From CAIYPH01 sp043744375 (GTDB taxonomy: Bacteria; Pseudomonadota; Alphaproteobacteria; Acetobacterales; Acetobacteraceae), in the NCBI GenBank assembly GCA_043744375.1, contig JAYTUU010000067.1, forward strand, positions 4,172 to 68,171: DNA of 64,000 bases, given 5' to 3'. Positions 7,750 to 16,641 of this stretch are shown here, piece after piece. Position numbers and translations under genes: made by a program. How positions within the stretch are numbered: position 1 is the first letter of the stretch; each line of letters starts with the position of its first letter. The notes under the pieces are model-generated. The model was not told the origin of the DNA and made no database searches. It saw only the letters and a list, made by a program, of their open reading frames with translations.

Positions 7750-9273
7750 ATGGCCCCGCCGCTGATCCTCTCGCTGCACCCCGATGACGGCGTCGTCATC
7801 GCCCGCGCGACACTGATGGCGAACGCCCCCGTCGTGCAGGGCGTCACCACCACCGGGCGCGTCCAGGCTGGCCACAAGGTCGCCATCCGCGCCCACGCGC
7901 CGGGCGAACCGATCCTGCGCTACGGCCAGATCATCGGCTTCGCGACCCAGCCGATCGCGCCCGGCGATCACGTCCATGTCCATAACTGTGGCATGGGCGA
8001 CTTCTCCAAGGACTACGCCTATGGGGTGGACGTGAAACCCACCGCCTTCTTCGCCGAACGCGCGACCTTCCAGGGCTTCCGCCGCTCCGACGGCCGCGTC
8101 GCCACGCGCAACTTCATCGGCATTCTCACCAGCGTGAACTGCTCCGCCCATGTCGCCAACATGGTCGCCGACGCGTTCCGCAAGAACCCCTTCACCGGCG
8201 ACAACCCGCTGGCCGACTTCCCCAACGTCGACGGCGTCGTCGCCCTCACCCACAAGACCGGCTGCGGCATGACCCAGCACGAGCCGCTCGCCCTGCTCCG
8301 CCGCACCCTCGGCGGCTACGCGCGGCACGTGAATTTCTCCCACGTCATCGTGCTCGGCCTCGGCTGCGAGGTTAACCAGATCGGCGGCCTGATGCAGGAA
8401 CAGAAACTCGCCGGGCGCCTGCGCGCGATGGACATCCAGGAGATGGGCGGCACCCGCAAAACCGTCGAAGCCGGCATCGCCTTCGTCCGCGAAGTCCTCG
8501 CCGACGCCAACGCCGTCCGCCGCGAAACCGTCCCCGCATCCGAACTCACCATCGCCCTGCAATGCGGCGGCTCGGACGGCTATTCCGGCATCTCCGCCAA
8601 CCCCGCCCTCGGCGCCGCGTCCGACCTCCTGGTCCGCCACGGCGGCACCGTCATCCTGTCCGAAACGCCGGAGACCTACGGCGCCGAGCATCTGCTCACG
8701 CGACGCGCCGTCTCGCGCGAGGTGGGTGAAAAACTCGTCGGCCTGATGCGCTGGTGGGAGGACTACACCGCCAAAGAGGGCGCTGAAATGAACGCGAACC
8801 CCTCGCCCGGCAACAAGGCCGGCGGCCTCACCACCATCCTGGAAAAATCCCTCGGCGCCATGGCCAAAGCCGGCAACACCAACCTCGTCGAAGTCGTGAA
8901 CTACGCCGAACAGGTCACGAAGAAGGGCTTCGTGTTCATGGACACGCCCGGCTACGACCCGGTCGCCGCCACCGGCCAGGTCGCCGGCGGTGCCAACCTC
9001 GTCTGCTTCACCACTGGCCGCGGCAGCGTGTTCGGCTGCAAGCCCGCCCCCTCCATCAAGCTCGCCACCAACTCCGCCATGTTCCACCGCATGGAAGACG
9101 ACATGGACATCAATTGCGGCACCATCCCCGACGGCGACGAAACCGTGCAGGCCTGCGGCGACCGCATCTTCGATCTCATCCTGCGCACCGCCTCGGGTGA
9201 GCCCACCAAAAGCGAACAATTCGACTTCGGCGCCGCCGAATTCGCCCCCTGGGTGCTCGGCGCCACCATGTGA
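7750..9273 (+). CDS. UxaA-family dehydratase (altronate/galactarate dehydratase type)
   Basis: A 507-residue protein with AGGAGACCGCC before ATG 7750. The N-terminal ~80 residues form an SAF-type domain (HPDDGVVIARATLMANAPVV, then GDHVHVHNCG). The rest is the large UxaA/GarD domain with RSDGRVATRNFIGILTSVNCSA, THKTGCGM, LGLGCEVNQIGG, LQCGGSDGYSGISANPALG and VFMDTPGYDPVAATGQVAGGAN (two partial motifs), ending in IPDGDETVQACGDRIFD. It is a full-length fused form. Family members dehydrate aldonic or aldaric acids (altronate, galactarate) using Fe2+. Next to the aldolase and the lactonase-like enzyme, it should supply a 2-keto-3-deoxy acid. Confidence 0.92.
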   Translation: MAPPLILSLHPDDGVVIARATLMANAPVVQGVTTTGRVQAGHKVAIRAHAPGEPILRYGQIIGFATQPIAPGDHVHVHNCGMGDFSKDYAYGVDVKPTAFFAERATFQGFRRSDGRVATRNFIGILTSVNCSAHVANMVADAFRKNPFTGDNPLADFPNVDGVVALTHKTGCGMTQHEPLALLRRTLGGYARHVNFSHVIVLGLGCEVNQIGGLMQEQKLAGRLRAMDIQEMGGTRKTVEAGIAFVREVLADANAVRRETVPASELTIALQCGGSDGYSGISANPALGAASDLLVRHGGTVILSETPETYGAEHLLTRRAVSREVGEKLVGLMRWWEDYTAKEGAEMNANPSPGNKAGGLTTILEKSLGAMAKAGNTNLVEVVNYAEQVTKKGFVFMDTPGYDPVAATGQVAGGANLVCFTTGRGSVFGCKPAPSIKLATNSAMFHRMEDDMDINCGTIPDGDETVQACGDRIFDLILRTASGEPTKSEQFDFGAAEFAPWVLGATM

Positions 9274-9303
9274 CGGCAGACGCCTGAACTGAAGGAAACG
9301 CCA

Positions 9304-9412
9304 ATGGCCTCAAGCAACAAAGCCGTCATCGTCACCGGCGCCGCGAGCGGCAATCGGCCTGGCGATGGCCATCGCCCTTCTGACCAACGGGCACGACGTC
9401 ACCGCCCCGCTC
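9304..9412 (+). pseudogene. remnant of an SDR gene (N-terminal end, frameshifted and cut)
   Basis: ATG 9304 follows AAGGAAACGCCA and begins MASSNKAVIVTGAASG, the start of an SDR Rossmann fold. One extra A (at about 9352, 'ggcaatcggc' where ggcatcggc is expected) throws the frame. In the corrected frame the sequence continues IGLAMAIALLTNGHDVTA and then stops resembling an SDR at about 9405, where the oppositely oriented sulfotransferase gene ends. Over 200 residues of the usual SDR are missing. It is therefore a broken remnant that probably once formed the third gene of the aldolase-dehydratase operon. Confidence 0.8.
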
Positions 9413-10036
9413 TTACCCGCGCGTCGCCGCGCGGAAATCCTCGGTCGTATTGGTGAACGGATACGGCGCCTCGGGAACGGGAACCATGAGGAACTTGCAC
9501 AACGGTTCCCAGCCATCGGTGGGCTCCAGGATCAGCAGCCGCTCCGGCGCAATCGCCGCCCGCACGTCCGCCTCGCGCTTGGCGAAGGCGGCGAGCACGA
9601 CCTCCTTGTTATCGATCTTCCCGCCGAAGACGTTCTGATTGATGATCGTATCGACCATCTCGCGCATGCGAATACGATCGGGATCATCGCTCGGGGTCCG
9701 GTTCATCGATGTCTCCATGATGGTCTTGGAAAAACTGCCCCACCACTGCTCGGGCGGCCGACGCGTATGGATCACCTTGGCATCGGGGAACGCCGCCGCC
9801 AGTTCACGCCAATAATTGCAGGACGGCCAATCCACCGCCGCACTGAAATCGGCGAACACCGCATGCCAGTCGACCGGCGTGCCCTTGGCAATATCGCACC
9901 AGAAATCGAGCTGTCCCGGTGCCGTCCGCACCTCGATCATGTGATGACACGGCGTGAAGCCGAGTTGTTCGAGGGCGATCTTCAGCGATTTCGTGCCGGT
10001 GCGGCCAAAGCCGGACCCGATAACGGAAAGTGGCAA
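9413..10036 (-). CDS. sulfotransferase-family protein
   Basis: A 207-residue protein if the TTG at 10036 is used, which has AGGAA eight bases upstream and gives the usual family N-terminus PLSVIGSGFGRTGTKSLK; ATG 10087 is the alternative (224 residues). The GRTGTKSLK loop is the 5'-phosphosulfate-binding P-loop. Further family features are LEQLGFTPCHHMIEV, VIHTRRPPEQWWGSFSKTI and the C-terminal LLILEPTDGWEPLCKFL. This is the P-loop 'sulfotransferase family' common in proteobacteria, whose substrates are mostly unknown. It abuts the cut end of an SDR remnant, so the gene or its flank arrived by rearrangement. Confidence 0.85.
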   Translation of the reverse strand: MPLSVIGSGFGRTGTKSLKIALEQLGFTPCHHMIEVRTAPGQLDFWCDIAKGTPVDWHAVFADFSAAVDWPSCNYWRELAAAFPDAKVIHTRRPPEQWWGSFSKTIMETSMNRTPSDDPDRIRMREMVDTIINQNVFGGKIDNKEVVLAAFAKREADVRAAIAPERLLILEPTDGWEPLCKFLMVPVPEAPYPFTNTTEDFRAATRG

Positions 10037-10112
10037 GGTTCGAATTCCTGTTCGTTGTAGCAATATGATCGACACAGGATTGCCCATCCGGTGCCCGCTT
10101 GTCGACTGCCGC

Positions 10113-11573
10113 CTAGGGCCAATGCTTGAGTCGCCGGCCAAGGAATAGCGGGATCTCCACCATCCCACGCCCCGCGACCGGCACAAGCGCCGGCTCCAGA
10201 CGCTCGATCGCCTCGAAAAATGCCCCGTAGGCGGCAAAAATGCGCGCCTCATTCTGCCGTGGCGCGACGATCAGGATATCACGGCCGACATGCCCCGCCG
10301 GGCCAGGCAGCAGGCCGTACTGCCGCGCATCGAGGTTGAGGCAAAGCACCGCCGGATCGCCGCCGAGCGCGTAGTCGATCTTTCCAGTATCGTTCCACCC
10401 AGGCGCCGCAACCGCCCCTCCCAGCAAGCCGCGGGCCGCGAGCACGGGGCGCAACCCGGTCAGGTCAACCGCCTGCAATCCAGGGTCCAGGCCCGGACGC
10501 AGCGTCGCCAGCCAATTCAGCCGAACCTCGCTGACCGCCAGCAGCAACGCCAGCCCCGTGAGAGCCGCGGTACCCAACGCCCAACGCTGCGCCATCGCCG
10601 CCCGCCCATCGGCGAGCCACGCACCGAGCAGCGGAAACAGGAACAGATATCCAGGCATCGCCCAATGGAACAACACGTTGCGAGACCATAGCGAAACCAC
10701 GGTGAACAACACAATCGGCACAACCGCCAGCCAACACAGCAGCCACGTCCGCGCCGCCCTTGGTCCACCGCGAAATCCGCGCACGAGTGTCGCCATCAGG
10801 CCGAACCAAATCCACGGCAATAGAAACGCCGCCTCCCCCGCCAACACAGTCACCGGGCCCAGCGGCTGGAACCGTGCCGCCGCCGCCCGCCCACCCTGAA
10901 ACGCCAGCGACGCCCAGCCATGCCCAGCATTCCAGATCAGCACCGGCGAAAACATCAAGATGGCCACAGCAAGAGCAATATACGGATGCGGCCGCCGGAA
11001 CCACGGCCGGTAGGCGGGCGCGCTCACCAACGCCACGAACCCGCCGGCCAACACCAATACAGCCGAATATTTCGAAAGCAGCGCCAATCCCGCGCACCCC
11101 CCCGCCGCAACCCACCAGCCAGCCCGCCCATCAAGTGCATGAACGAGGCAAAGCGCCGCGGCTAACAACGCGCACACCATCGGCCCATCCGGCAGCACCC
11201 AACCGCCGGTCGTCAGCCCAAACACCGGCGCCAGATTGAACGCCATCGCCGCCCACAACCCCGCCGGCGCCGAGAAGATCACCGTCGTGAGCCGGAACAT
11301 CAGCCACGTCGAGACCGCAAACAACACAACGAACGGCAACCGCACGATCCACGCCACCTCGCTCCCCGCCAGATGCGCGATGCCCGAAGACAGCCACCAG
11401 GAGATCGGCGGATGATCGTAGTAGCCGAGTTGCAGCATCCGCCCCGCGGCCACCATGTAGCTCTCGTCAATCCCCAAACCGATAGACCAGGATAGCAACA
11501 ACCGCAGGCAGAACGTGCCCCCGATCAGCCAGGCAACGGCGCGGCCCGGGCTCAAGCCGAGATGGCGCCCCAC
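10113..11573 (-). CDS. glycosyltransferase family 39-type membrane protein (ArnT/PMT-like)
   Basis: A 486-residue polytopic protein with roughly ten or more hydrophobic helices. The first periplasmic loop has GLGIDESYMVAAGRMLQLGYYDHPPISWW. The DE pair and the YYDHPP segment are the catalytic and structural motifs of GT-C enzymes that use polyprenyl-phosphate sugars. LSKYSAVLVLAGG and WVLPDGPM are further family features. It likely transfers a sugar to lipid A, another glycolipid or a protein on the periplasmic face. Its start overlaps the 3' end of the acyl-CoA synthetase gene by 22 bp, so the two are probably co-transcribed. Confidence 0.87.
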   Translation of the reverse strand: MGRHLGLSPGRAVAWLIGGTFCLRLLLSWSIGLGIDESYMVAAGRMLQLGYYDHPPISWWLSSGIAHLAGSEVAWIVRLPFVVLFAVSTWLMFRLTTVIFSAPAGLWAAMAFNLAPVFGLTTGGWVLPDGPMVCALLAAALCLVHALDGRAGWWVAAGGCAGLALLSKYSAVLVLAGGFVALVSAPAYRPWFRRPHPYIALAVAILMFSPVLIWNAGHGWASLAFQGGRAAAARFQPLGPVTVLAGEAAFLLPWIWFGLMATLVRGFRGGPRAARTWLLCWLAVVPIVLFTVVSLWSRNVLFHWAMPGYLFLFPLLGAWLADGRAAMAQRWALGTAALTGLALLLAVSEVRLNWLATLRPGLDPGLQAVDLTGLRPVLAARGLLGGAVAAPGWNDTGKIDYALGGDPAVLCLNLDARQYGLLPGPAGHVGRDILIVAPRQNEARIFAAYGAFFEAIERLEPALVPVAGRGMVEIPLFLGRRLKHWP

Positions 11574-13123
11574 GGCGCGCTGTCACCGCCATGAATGCGC
11601 CGCAACTCCCGCTTGAGCAGTTTGCCCGCCGTGTTCCGTGGCAGATCATCGACAAAGATGATCCGCTTCGGCAACTTGAACGGCGCCAGCGTCTTGCGCG
11701 CATGCGCGATCAGTTCCGCCTCATCGGCCGCCATCCCCGCGCGCAGTACGACCACCGCCGCGACGGCCTCGATCCACTTCGGATCGGGCAGCGCAATCGC
11801 CGCCACCTCGCTCACCGCGGGGTGGGTAAACAACGCCTCCTCGACATCGCGCGAGGCCACCAGAACCCCACCGGTATTGATGACATCCTTGATGCGGTCA
11901 ACGACGTAGAGAAACCCTTCGTCATCAAAGTAGCCAACATCCCCAGAATGAAACCATCCTCCGGCAAACGCCGCCTCGCTCTCCTCCGGCTTGTCCCAAT
12001 AGCCCACGAGCAGCTGCGGAGACCGATGTACGATCTCGCCATGAACACCCGGCGCGACGTCATTCATATCGGTATCGACAACACGTGTCTCGACATTGAG
12101 CACCGGTTTCCCCACCGACCCCGGCCGTCCCTCAGCATACGCCGGCGGTAAAATCGTTGCCAGTGGCGCGATCTCGGTTTGCCCATAGCAATTATACGGT
12201 GCCGCGGCCGGCAGCCGCGCCAGCAACTCCTGCAAGACCGGAACCGGCATGATCGACGCGCCATAGTAGATACGCTTCAACGACGACAAGTCCCGCCGCG
12301 CGAAATCCGGATGCCGCAACAGGCCGATCCACACCGTCGGCGGCGCAAAAAAACTGGTCATCCGGTGCGCCTCGATCGCCGCCAGCACCACCTCCGGCAC
12401 GGGCGCCGGCAACAGCAACTGCCAGGCCCCGACAATCAACGCCGGCATCAGGAACGCGTGCATCTGCGCCGTGTGATAGAGCGGCAACGCCGCGATATGG
12501 CGGTCCTCGCCGCGATACTCCATGCCGTAGATGCAAGAGTGGTACTGCGCAATCATCGCCTGGTGCGTCATCGCCGCACCCTTCGGGGCCGCCGTCGTGC
12601 CCGACGTATAGACGATCTGCGCGACATCCGTATCCGCCATATCCGCATCGAAATCGCCGGCGATCGTGGCATCGCGCGCGCTCTTCAGAACATCGAAGCC
12701 GTCGCCCCCGGCGAACCGCCCACTATGGCGCACCGTCGGCGTCGCGTGCGCCGGTCCGGCATGGACCTCAAGTTCCACATCACAAACGAACATGGCTGCC
12801 CCGGATTGCCGAAGAATATAGCCAAGCTCCTCCCCGGTCAGCGCGTAGTTCACCGGCACATGGATCAACCCCGCCCGCGCACAGCCGAGCCAGAGCAGCA
12901 CATAGGCATCCGAGTTGCGCCCATAGGCCGCCACCCGGTCCCCATGCTTCAGCCCGAGCCCGTGCAGCGCCCGCGCCACGCGCCCGACGGCGGTATCGAT
13001 ATCACGAAAACTCCAGTCTCGGCCTGCAAAACTCAGTGCCACCTTATCGCGATACTGGGTTGCGGCACGATGGACAACATCGCCGATCGTGTTGCGGCGA
13101 ATGCGGGCGGCATCGGACATCAA
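11552..13123 (-). CDS. AMP-dependent acyl-CoA synthetase
   Basis: A 523-residue member of the ANL adenylating superfamily. The P-loop is IVYTSGTTAAPKGAAMTHQ (near residue 175). YYGASIMP and YNCYGQTEIAPLAT give the adenine and Mg sites, FHSGDVGYFDDEGFLYVVDR the hinge, and LPRNTAGKLLKREL the C-terminal catalytic Lys. It activates a carboxylic acid to its CoA thioester through an acyl-AMP. Size and sequence resemble medium- or long-chain fatty acyl-CoA ligases of the FadD13 type; the substrate is not set by the motifs. It is followed closely by the GT39-type gene and preceded by the FAA hydrolase gene. Confidence 0.92.
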   Translation of the reverse strand: MMSDAARIRRNTIGDVVHRAATQYRDKVALSFAGRDWSFRDIDTAVGRVARALHGLGLKHGDRVAAYGRNSDAYVLLWLGCARAGLIHVPVNYALTGEELGYILRQSGAAMFVCDVELEVHAGPAHATPTVRHSGRFAGGDGFDVLKSARDATIAGDFDADMADTDVAQIVYTSGTTAAPKGAAMTHQAMIAQYHSCIYGMEYRGEDRHIAALPLYHTAQMHAFLMPALIVGAWQLLLPAPVPEVVLAAIEAHRMTSFFAPPTVWIGLLRHPDFARRDLSSLKRIYYGASIMPVPVLQELLARLPAAAPYNCYGQTEIAPLATILPPAYAEGRPGSVGKPVLNVETRVVDTDMNDVAPGVHGEIVHRSPQLLVGYWDKPEESEAAFAGGWFHSGDVGYFDDEGFLYVVDRIKDVINTGGVLVASRDVEEALFTHPAVSEVAAIALPDPKWIEAVAAVVVLRAGMAADEAELIAHARKTLAPFKLPKRIIFVDDLPRNTAGKLLKRELRRIHGGDSAPWGAISA

Positions 13124-13153
13124 AAGCCTCCTGAAGTGCCGCCCGCTCTGCGT

Positions 13154-13999
13154 TCAGGCAGCGATAACCGTTTGCGTCTGCTCGCCCAGTCCGGCAATGC
13201 CGAGATGCATGGTCTGCCCCACCTTGAGAAAGATCGGGTTGGGCTTCTTGCCGAGGCCCACACCAGGCGGCGTGCCAGTGGCAATCACGTCCCCGGCATG
13301 CAACGTGATGAAATGACTCACGTACGAAACGATCTCCTTCACACCGAAGATCATCGTCTTGGTGCTGCCGTCCTGCATCCGCTTGCCGTCGATATCGAGC
13401 CACATATGCAGGTTCTGCGGATCGGCGATCTCATCCTTCGTCACCATCCACGGCCCGGTAGGCCCGAACGTATCCGCACCTTTGCCCTTGTCCCAGGTGC
13501 CCCCACGCTCGGATTGAAACTCCCGCTCGCTGACATCGTTGATCACGCAATAGCCGGCGACATGCTTCATCGCGTCAGCCTCAGTGACGTAGCGCGCTGT
13601 CGTTCCTATGATGATCCCGAGTTCGACCTCCCAGTCCATCTTCTTGGAGCCACGCGGCATCTTCACGTTATCATTCGGCCCAGTATACGCACCGAGTGAT
13701 TTGAGGAACACGATTGGCTCCTTCGGAATCGGCGCGCCCGTCTCGGCCGCATGGTCGGCATAGTTCAGGCCGATGCACACGAAGTTCAGCGGCCGCGCCA
13801 CACAGGCGCCCAGCCGCGGCTTGCCTTTCACCAGCGGCAGGCTCGCCGGATCGATCTTTGCCAGCTTGCGCAGGCTCGCCGGCGACAATGTGCCGGCGTC
13901 AACATCGGCAATCACGCCTGAGAGATCGCGGATCTTGCCATCCGCATCCAATACGCCGGGCTTCTCCGCGCCGGCCTTGCCATACCGCAACAGTTTCAT
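13154..13999 (-). CDS. fumarylacetoacetate hydrolase (FAH) family protein
   Basis: A 281-residue protein, the usual length for the short FAH family. It shows FVCIGLNYADHAAETG, EPIVFLKSLGAYTGP, the metal-binding MDWEVELGIIIG (E-x-E-like acidic ligands), INDVSEREFQSERGGTWDKG and GTPPGVGLGKKPNP. These enzymes hydrolyse C-C bonds of 2,4-diketo acids or hydrate 2-oxo-enoic acids. It is encoded directly downstream of an SDR and near an IlvD/Edd dehydratase. Established non-phosphorylative L-fucose and L-rhamnose routes use an SDR and an FAH-type diketo-deoxy-acid hydrolase in this order, so that role is the best inference. Confidence 0.92.
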   Translation of the reverse strand: MKLLRYGKAGAEKPGVLDADGKIRDLSGVIADVDAGTLSPASLRKLAKIDPASLPLVKGKPRLGACVARPLNFVCIGLNYADHAAETGAPIPKEPIVFLKSLGAYTGPNDNVKMPRGSKKMDWEVELGIIIGTTARYVTEADAMKHVAGYCVINDVSEREFQSERGGTWDKGKGADTFGPTGPWMVTKDEIADPQNLHMWLDIDGKRMQDGSTKTMIFGVKEIVSYVSHFITLHAGDVIATGTPPGVGLGKKPNPIFLKVGQTMHLGIAGLGEQTQTVIAA

Positions 14000-14014
14000 T
14001 TTCGTTCGCCTCTG

Positions 14015-14764
14015 TTAAAGAGAAATGCCCCCGTCAATGACCAGGGATTGCCCGGTCACGAACACCGATTCATCGCTGGCCAGATACACCGCCAGTGCCG
14101 CAATCTCCGCCGCCGTGCCGAGCCGCCCCAAGGGCTGCCGCGCCACGAACGCCGCCCGCGCCGCATCGACCGACCCGGCCGCCGCCGCATTCGCCGCGAT
14201 CCGCTCATCCAGACTCGGCGACTGCACCGTCCCCGGACAGATACAGTTGCAACGCACCCCCTGTTTGACGAAATCTGCAGCTACCGACTTCGTCAATCCA
14301 ATCACCGCCGCCTTGGATGCACCATACACGAAACGGTTCGGAATGCCCTTCACGCTGCTCGCCACCGAGGCCATATTCACGATCGAACCGCCGCCCTTGC
14401 CGATCATCCCCGGCAGAAAAGCGCGGATCATCCGAAACATCGAGCGCACGTTCAGGTCAAACGCGAAATCCCACTCGTCCTCCGAGGCCTCCAGAACGGT
14501 GCCCTGATGCACGAAACCGGCACAATTGAATACGACATCCACCGGCCCCAGAAACTCCACCATCCCCGCTACGGCTTTGGCATCAAGAACGTCGAGCACT
14601 CCCGTCTTCAATCCGGGGCCAGCGATCTGAGCGACCTTGGCCGCATTGATGTCGGTCGCAAACACCTGTGCGCCTTCCGCAGCAAAGGCGAGCGCCGTGG
14701 CTCGCCCAATGCCCTGCGCCGCCGCAGTAACGATCGCCGTCTTACCCGCCAGCCGCCGTGCCAT
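14015..14764 (-). CDS. SDR oxidoreductase, probable 2-keto-3-deoxy sugar-acid dehydrogenase
   Basis: A 249-residue classical SDR starting at ATG 14764 with GGAGGAG upstream. It has TAAAQGIGRATALAFA (cofactor loop), DI after strand 2 (suggesting NAD preference), NCAG, the Ser in MASVASSV, catalytic YGASK, CPGTV and a C-terminal VIDGGISL. It sits 15 bp upstream of the FAH hydrolase gene and 25 bp after the dehydratase stop, within one operon. By comparison with L-fucose and L-rhamnose pathways it could oxidise a 2-keto-3-deoxy acid to the 2,4-diketo acid used by the hydrolase. That substrate assignment is inferred from context. Confidence 0.92.
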   Translation of the reverse strand: MARRLAGKTAIVTAAAQGIGRATALAFAAEGAQVFATDINAAKVAQIAGPGLKTGVLDVLDAKAVAGMVEFLGPVDVVFNCAGFVHQGTVLEASEDEWDFAFDLNVRSMFRMIRAFLPGMIGKGGGSIVNMASVASSVKGIPNRFVYGASKAAVIGLTKSVAADFVKQGVRCNCICPGTVQSPSLDERIAANAAAAGSVDAARAAFVARQPLGRLGTAAEIAALAVYLASDESVFVTGQSLVIDGGISL

Positions 14765-14789
14765 ACTCGTTCTCCTCCCAGCGCCGCGT

Positions 14790-16586
14790 TCAGTGATTGT
14801 TCCGGCTCTCGCCCCGCGTCTCAAGAATATTGAGATACAGCGTCGCCGGCTCAAGGCAACTCCCCTGCCCCATCTGCCCAACCATGCTGCGGAATATTTC
14901 TTCCCATGGCGTTTGGCTGACGAGTTGCGGCGCCGTCCACGCCGCCCGCCGCGCCGCCAACTCGCCCTCCGGCAGCACCACATCAACCTTGCGCGTATTG
15001 AGATCAACGCGGATCAAATCGCCGGTCTTCAACAGCGCCAGCCCGCCACCGACCGCCGCCTCCGGCGACACGTTCAGGATCGACGGCGCGCCCGATGTGC
15101 CCGACTGCCGTCCATCGCCCATCGTCGGCAACACATTGATCCCCCGCTTCAACATCGAAGCTGGCGGCTGCATGTTCACCACCTCCGCACTCCCAGGATA
15201 GCCCACCGGACCACAATTGCGGATGATCAGGATCGACTGCTCCTCGACCCCGAGGTCAGGGTCCTCGATGCGGTTGTGATAATCCTCCGGCCCTTCGAAC
15301 ACGATCGCCTTGCCCTCGAACACGTTGGGCCGATCCGGATTGGCCAAGAAACGATCATGGAACTCCTGATCGATTCCGCTCACCTTGATCACAGCGCTGT
15401 CGAAAATATTGCCGGACAACACGATATACCCGGCCCGATCCTTCATCGGCGTCGCAAAAGCGCGGATCACCTCGCGATCGCCATCCGGCACGCCCGCCAA
15501 ATTCTCCGCCAGCGTCTTGCCCGAAACCGTCATCGCGTCGCCATGCAGCTTACCCGCCTGCAACAGCTCCTTCAGCATCGCCGGCACGCCGCCCGCGCGA
15601 TGGAATGCCTCGCCCAGAAACCGCCCGGTCGGCTGCAAATCCACCAGCTGCGGAATCTCTGGCCCCAGGCGCTGCCAATCCTCCAGCGTGTGATCCACCC
15701 CCATATGCCGCGCGATCGCGATCATCGAGATCGGGCAATTCGAACTCGCCCCCAGCGCCGCCGCGGCCACCACCGCGTTCTCGAACGCCTTCTTGGTCAT
15801 GATATCCGATGGCCGCAAATTCTCCCCGACCATGCCGACAATCCGCCGCCCCGTCTCATACGCCATCTGCCCGCGCTCGCGATGCGGCCCCGGGATCATC
15901 GCGCATCCCGGCAACGACATCCCCAGCGTTTCCGCCAGCGAATTCATCGAACTCGCCGTGCCCATCGTATTGCAATGCCCCACCGACGGCGCCGAGGAGG
16001 CCACCATTTTCATGAACTCCTCGTAATTGATCTTGCCCTCCGCGTAGAGCTTCCGCCCCTCCCAGACGATCGTCCCCGACCCCGAAAGCCGCCCTTGCCA
16101 CCAGCCATCCAGCATCGGCCCGCCCGACAGCACGATCGACGGAATATTGACCGTTGCAGCCCCCATCAGCATCGCCGGCGTCGTCTTGTCGCAGCCGGTG
16201 GTCAGCACCACGCCATCGATCGGATAGCCATGCAGCACTTCGACCAACGACAGATACGCCAGGTTCCGATCCAGCGCCGCCGTCGGCCGCTTGCCCGTCT
16301 CCTGGATCGGATGCACGGGGAACTCCAGCGGAATGCCACCCGCGTCACGAATGCCGTCGCGCACCCGCCATGCCAGATCCTTGTGATGCCGGTTGCACGG
16401 CGAAAGATCGCTCCCCGTCTGCGCAATCCCGATGATCGGCTTGCCGCCCTGCAACTCCTCCCGCGTCATGCCGTAATTCAGATAGCGCTCGACATACAAC
16501 GCCGTCAGCGCGGGGTCCGCGGGATTGTCGAACCACCGGCGGCTCCGCAGCCGCTTGTCGGACCCGCTGTCGTCTTGGTGCGCCAT
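14790..16586 (-). CDS. IlvD/Edd family dehydratase (L-arabinonate/sugar-acid dehydratase type)
   Basis: A 598-residue protein starting at ATG 16586. Iron-sulfur ligands are visible in GSDLSPCNRHH, TTGCDKTTPAM and SVGHCNTMGTASSMN. Other family motifs are GIAQTGSDLS and GPVGYPGSAEVVNMQPP, and the near-C-terminal SGTSGAPSILNVSPEAA segment carries the active-site Ser. Length and the RSRRWFDNPADPALTALYVER opening match the sugar-acid branch (L-arabinonate, D-xylonate dehydratases) rather than IlvD of valine synthesis. It converts an aldonic acid to its 2-keto-3-deoxy form in the cytoplasm, feeding the SDR and FAH hydrolase encoded after it. Confidence 0.93.
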   Translation of the reverse strand: MAHQDDSGSDKRLRSRRWFDNPADPALTALYVERYLNYGMTREELQGGKPIIGIAQTGSDLSPCNRHHKDLAWRVRDGIRDAGGIPLEFPVHPIQETGKRPTAALDRNLAYLSLVEVLHGYPIDGVVLTTGCDKTTPAMLMGAATVNIPSIVLSGGPMLDGWWQGRLSGSGTIVWEGRKLYAEGKINYEEFMKMVASSAPSVGHCNTMGTASSMNSLAETLGMSLPGCAMIPGPHRERGQMAYETGRRIVGMVGENLRPSDIMTKKAFENAVVAAAALGASSNCPISMIAIARHMGVDHTLEDWQRLGPEIPQLVDLQPTGRFLGEAFHRAGGVPAMLKELLQAGKLHGDAMTVSGKTLAENLAGVPDGDREVIRAFATPMKDRAGYIVLSGNIFDSAVIKVSGIDQEFHDRFLANPDRPNVFEGKAIVFEGPEDYHNRIEDPDLGVEEQSILIIRNCGPVGYPGSAEVVNMQPPASMLKRGINVLPTMGDGRQSGTSGAPSILNVSPEAAVGGGLALLKTGDLIRVDLNTRKVDVVLPEGELAARRAAWTAPQLVSQTPWEEIFRSMVGQMGQGSCLEPATLYLNILETRGESRNNH

Positions 16587-16641
16587 GGTTTTCTCGCCCT
16601 CTCCCGGAAAAAGTGAAATTGCGGTTTGTTGCCGCAAGGTG

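Noticed and set aside
7624..9219. Minus-strand open frame opposite the UxaA-type gene
   Set aside because: Low-complexity Gly/Val/Asp product antisense to a well-supported enzyme.
10037..10252. Long N-terminal extension of the sulfotransferase to 10252
   Set aside because: The extension (MRRAFLPPTGHFSRR...) is not family-like and overlaps the end of the glycosyltransferase gene; starts at 10087 or 10036 are preferred.
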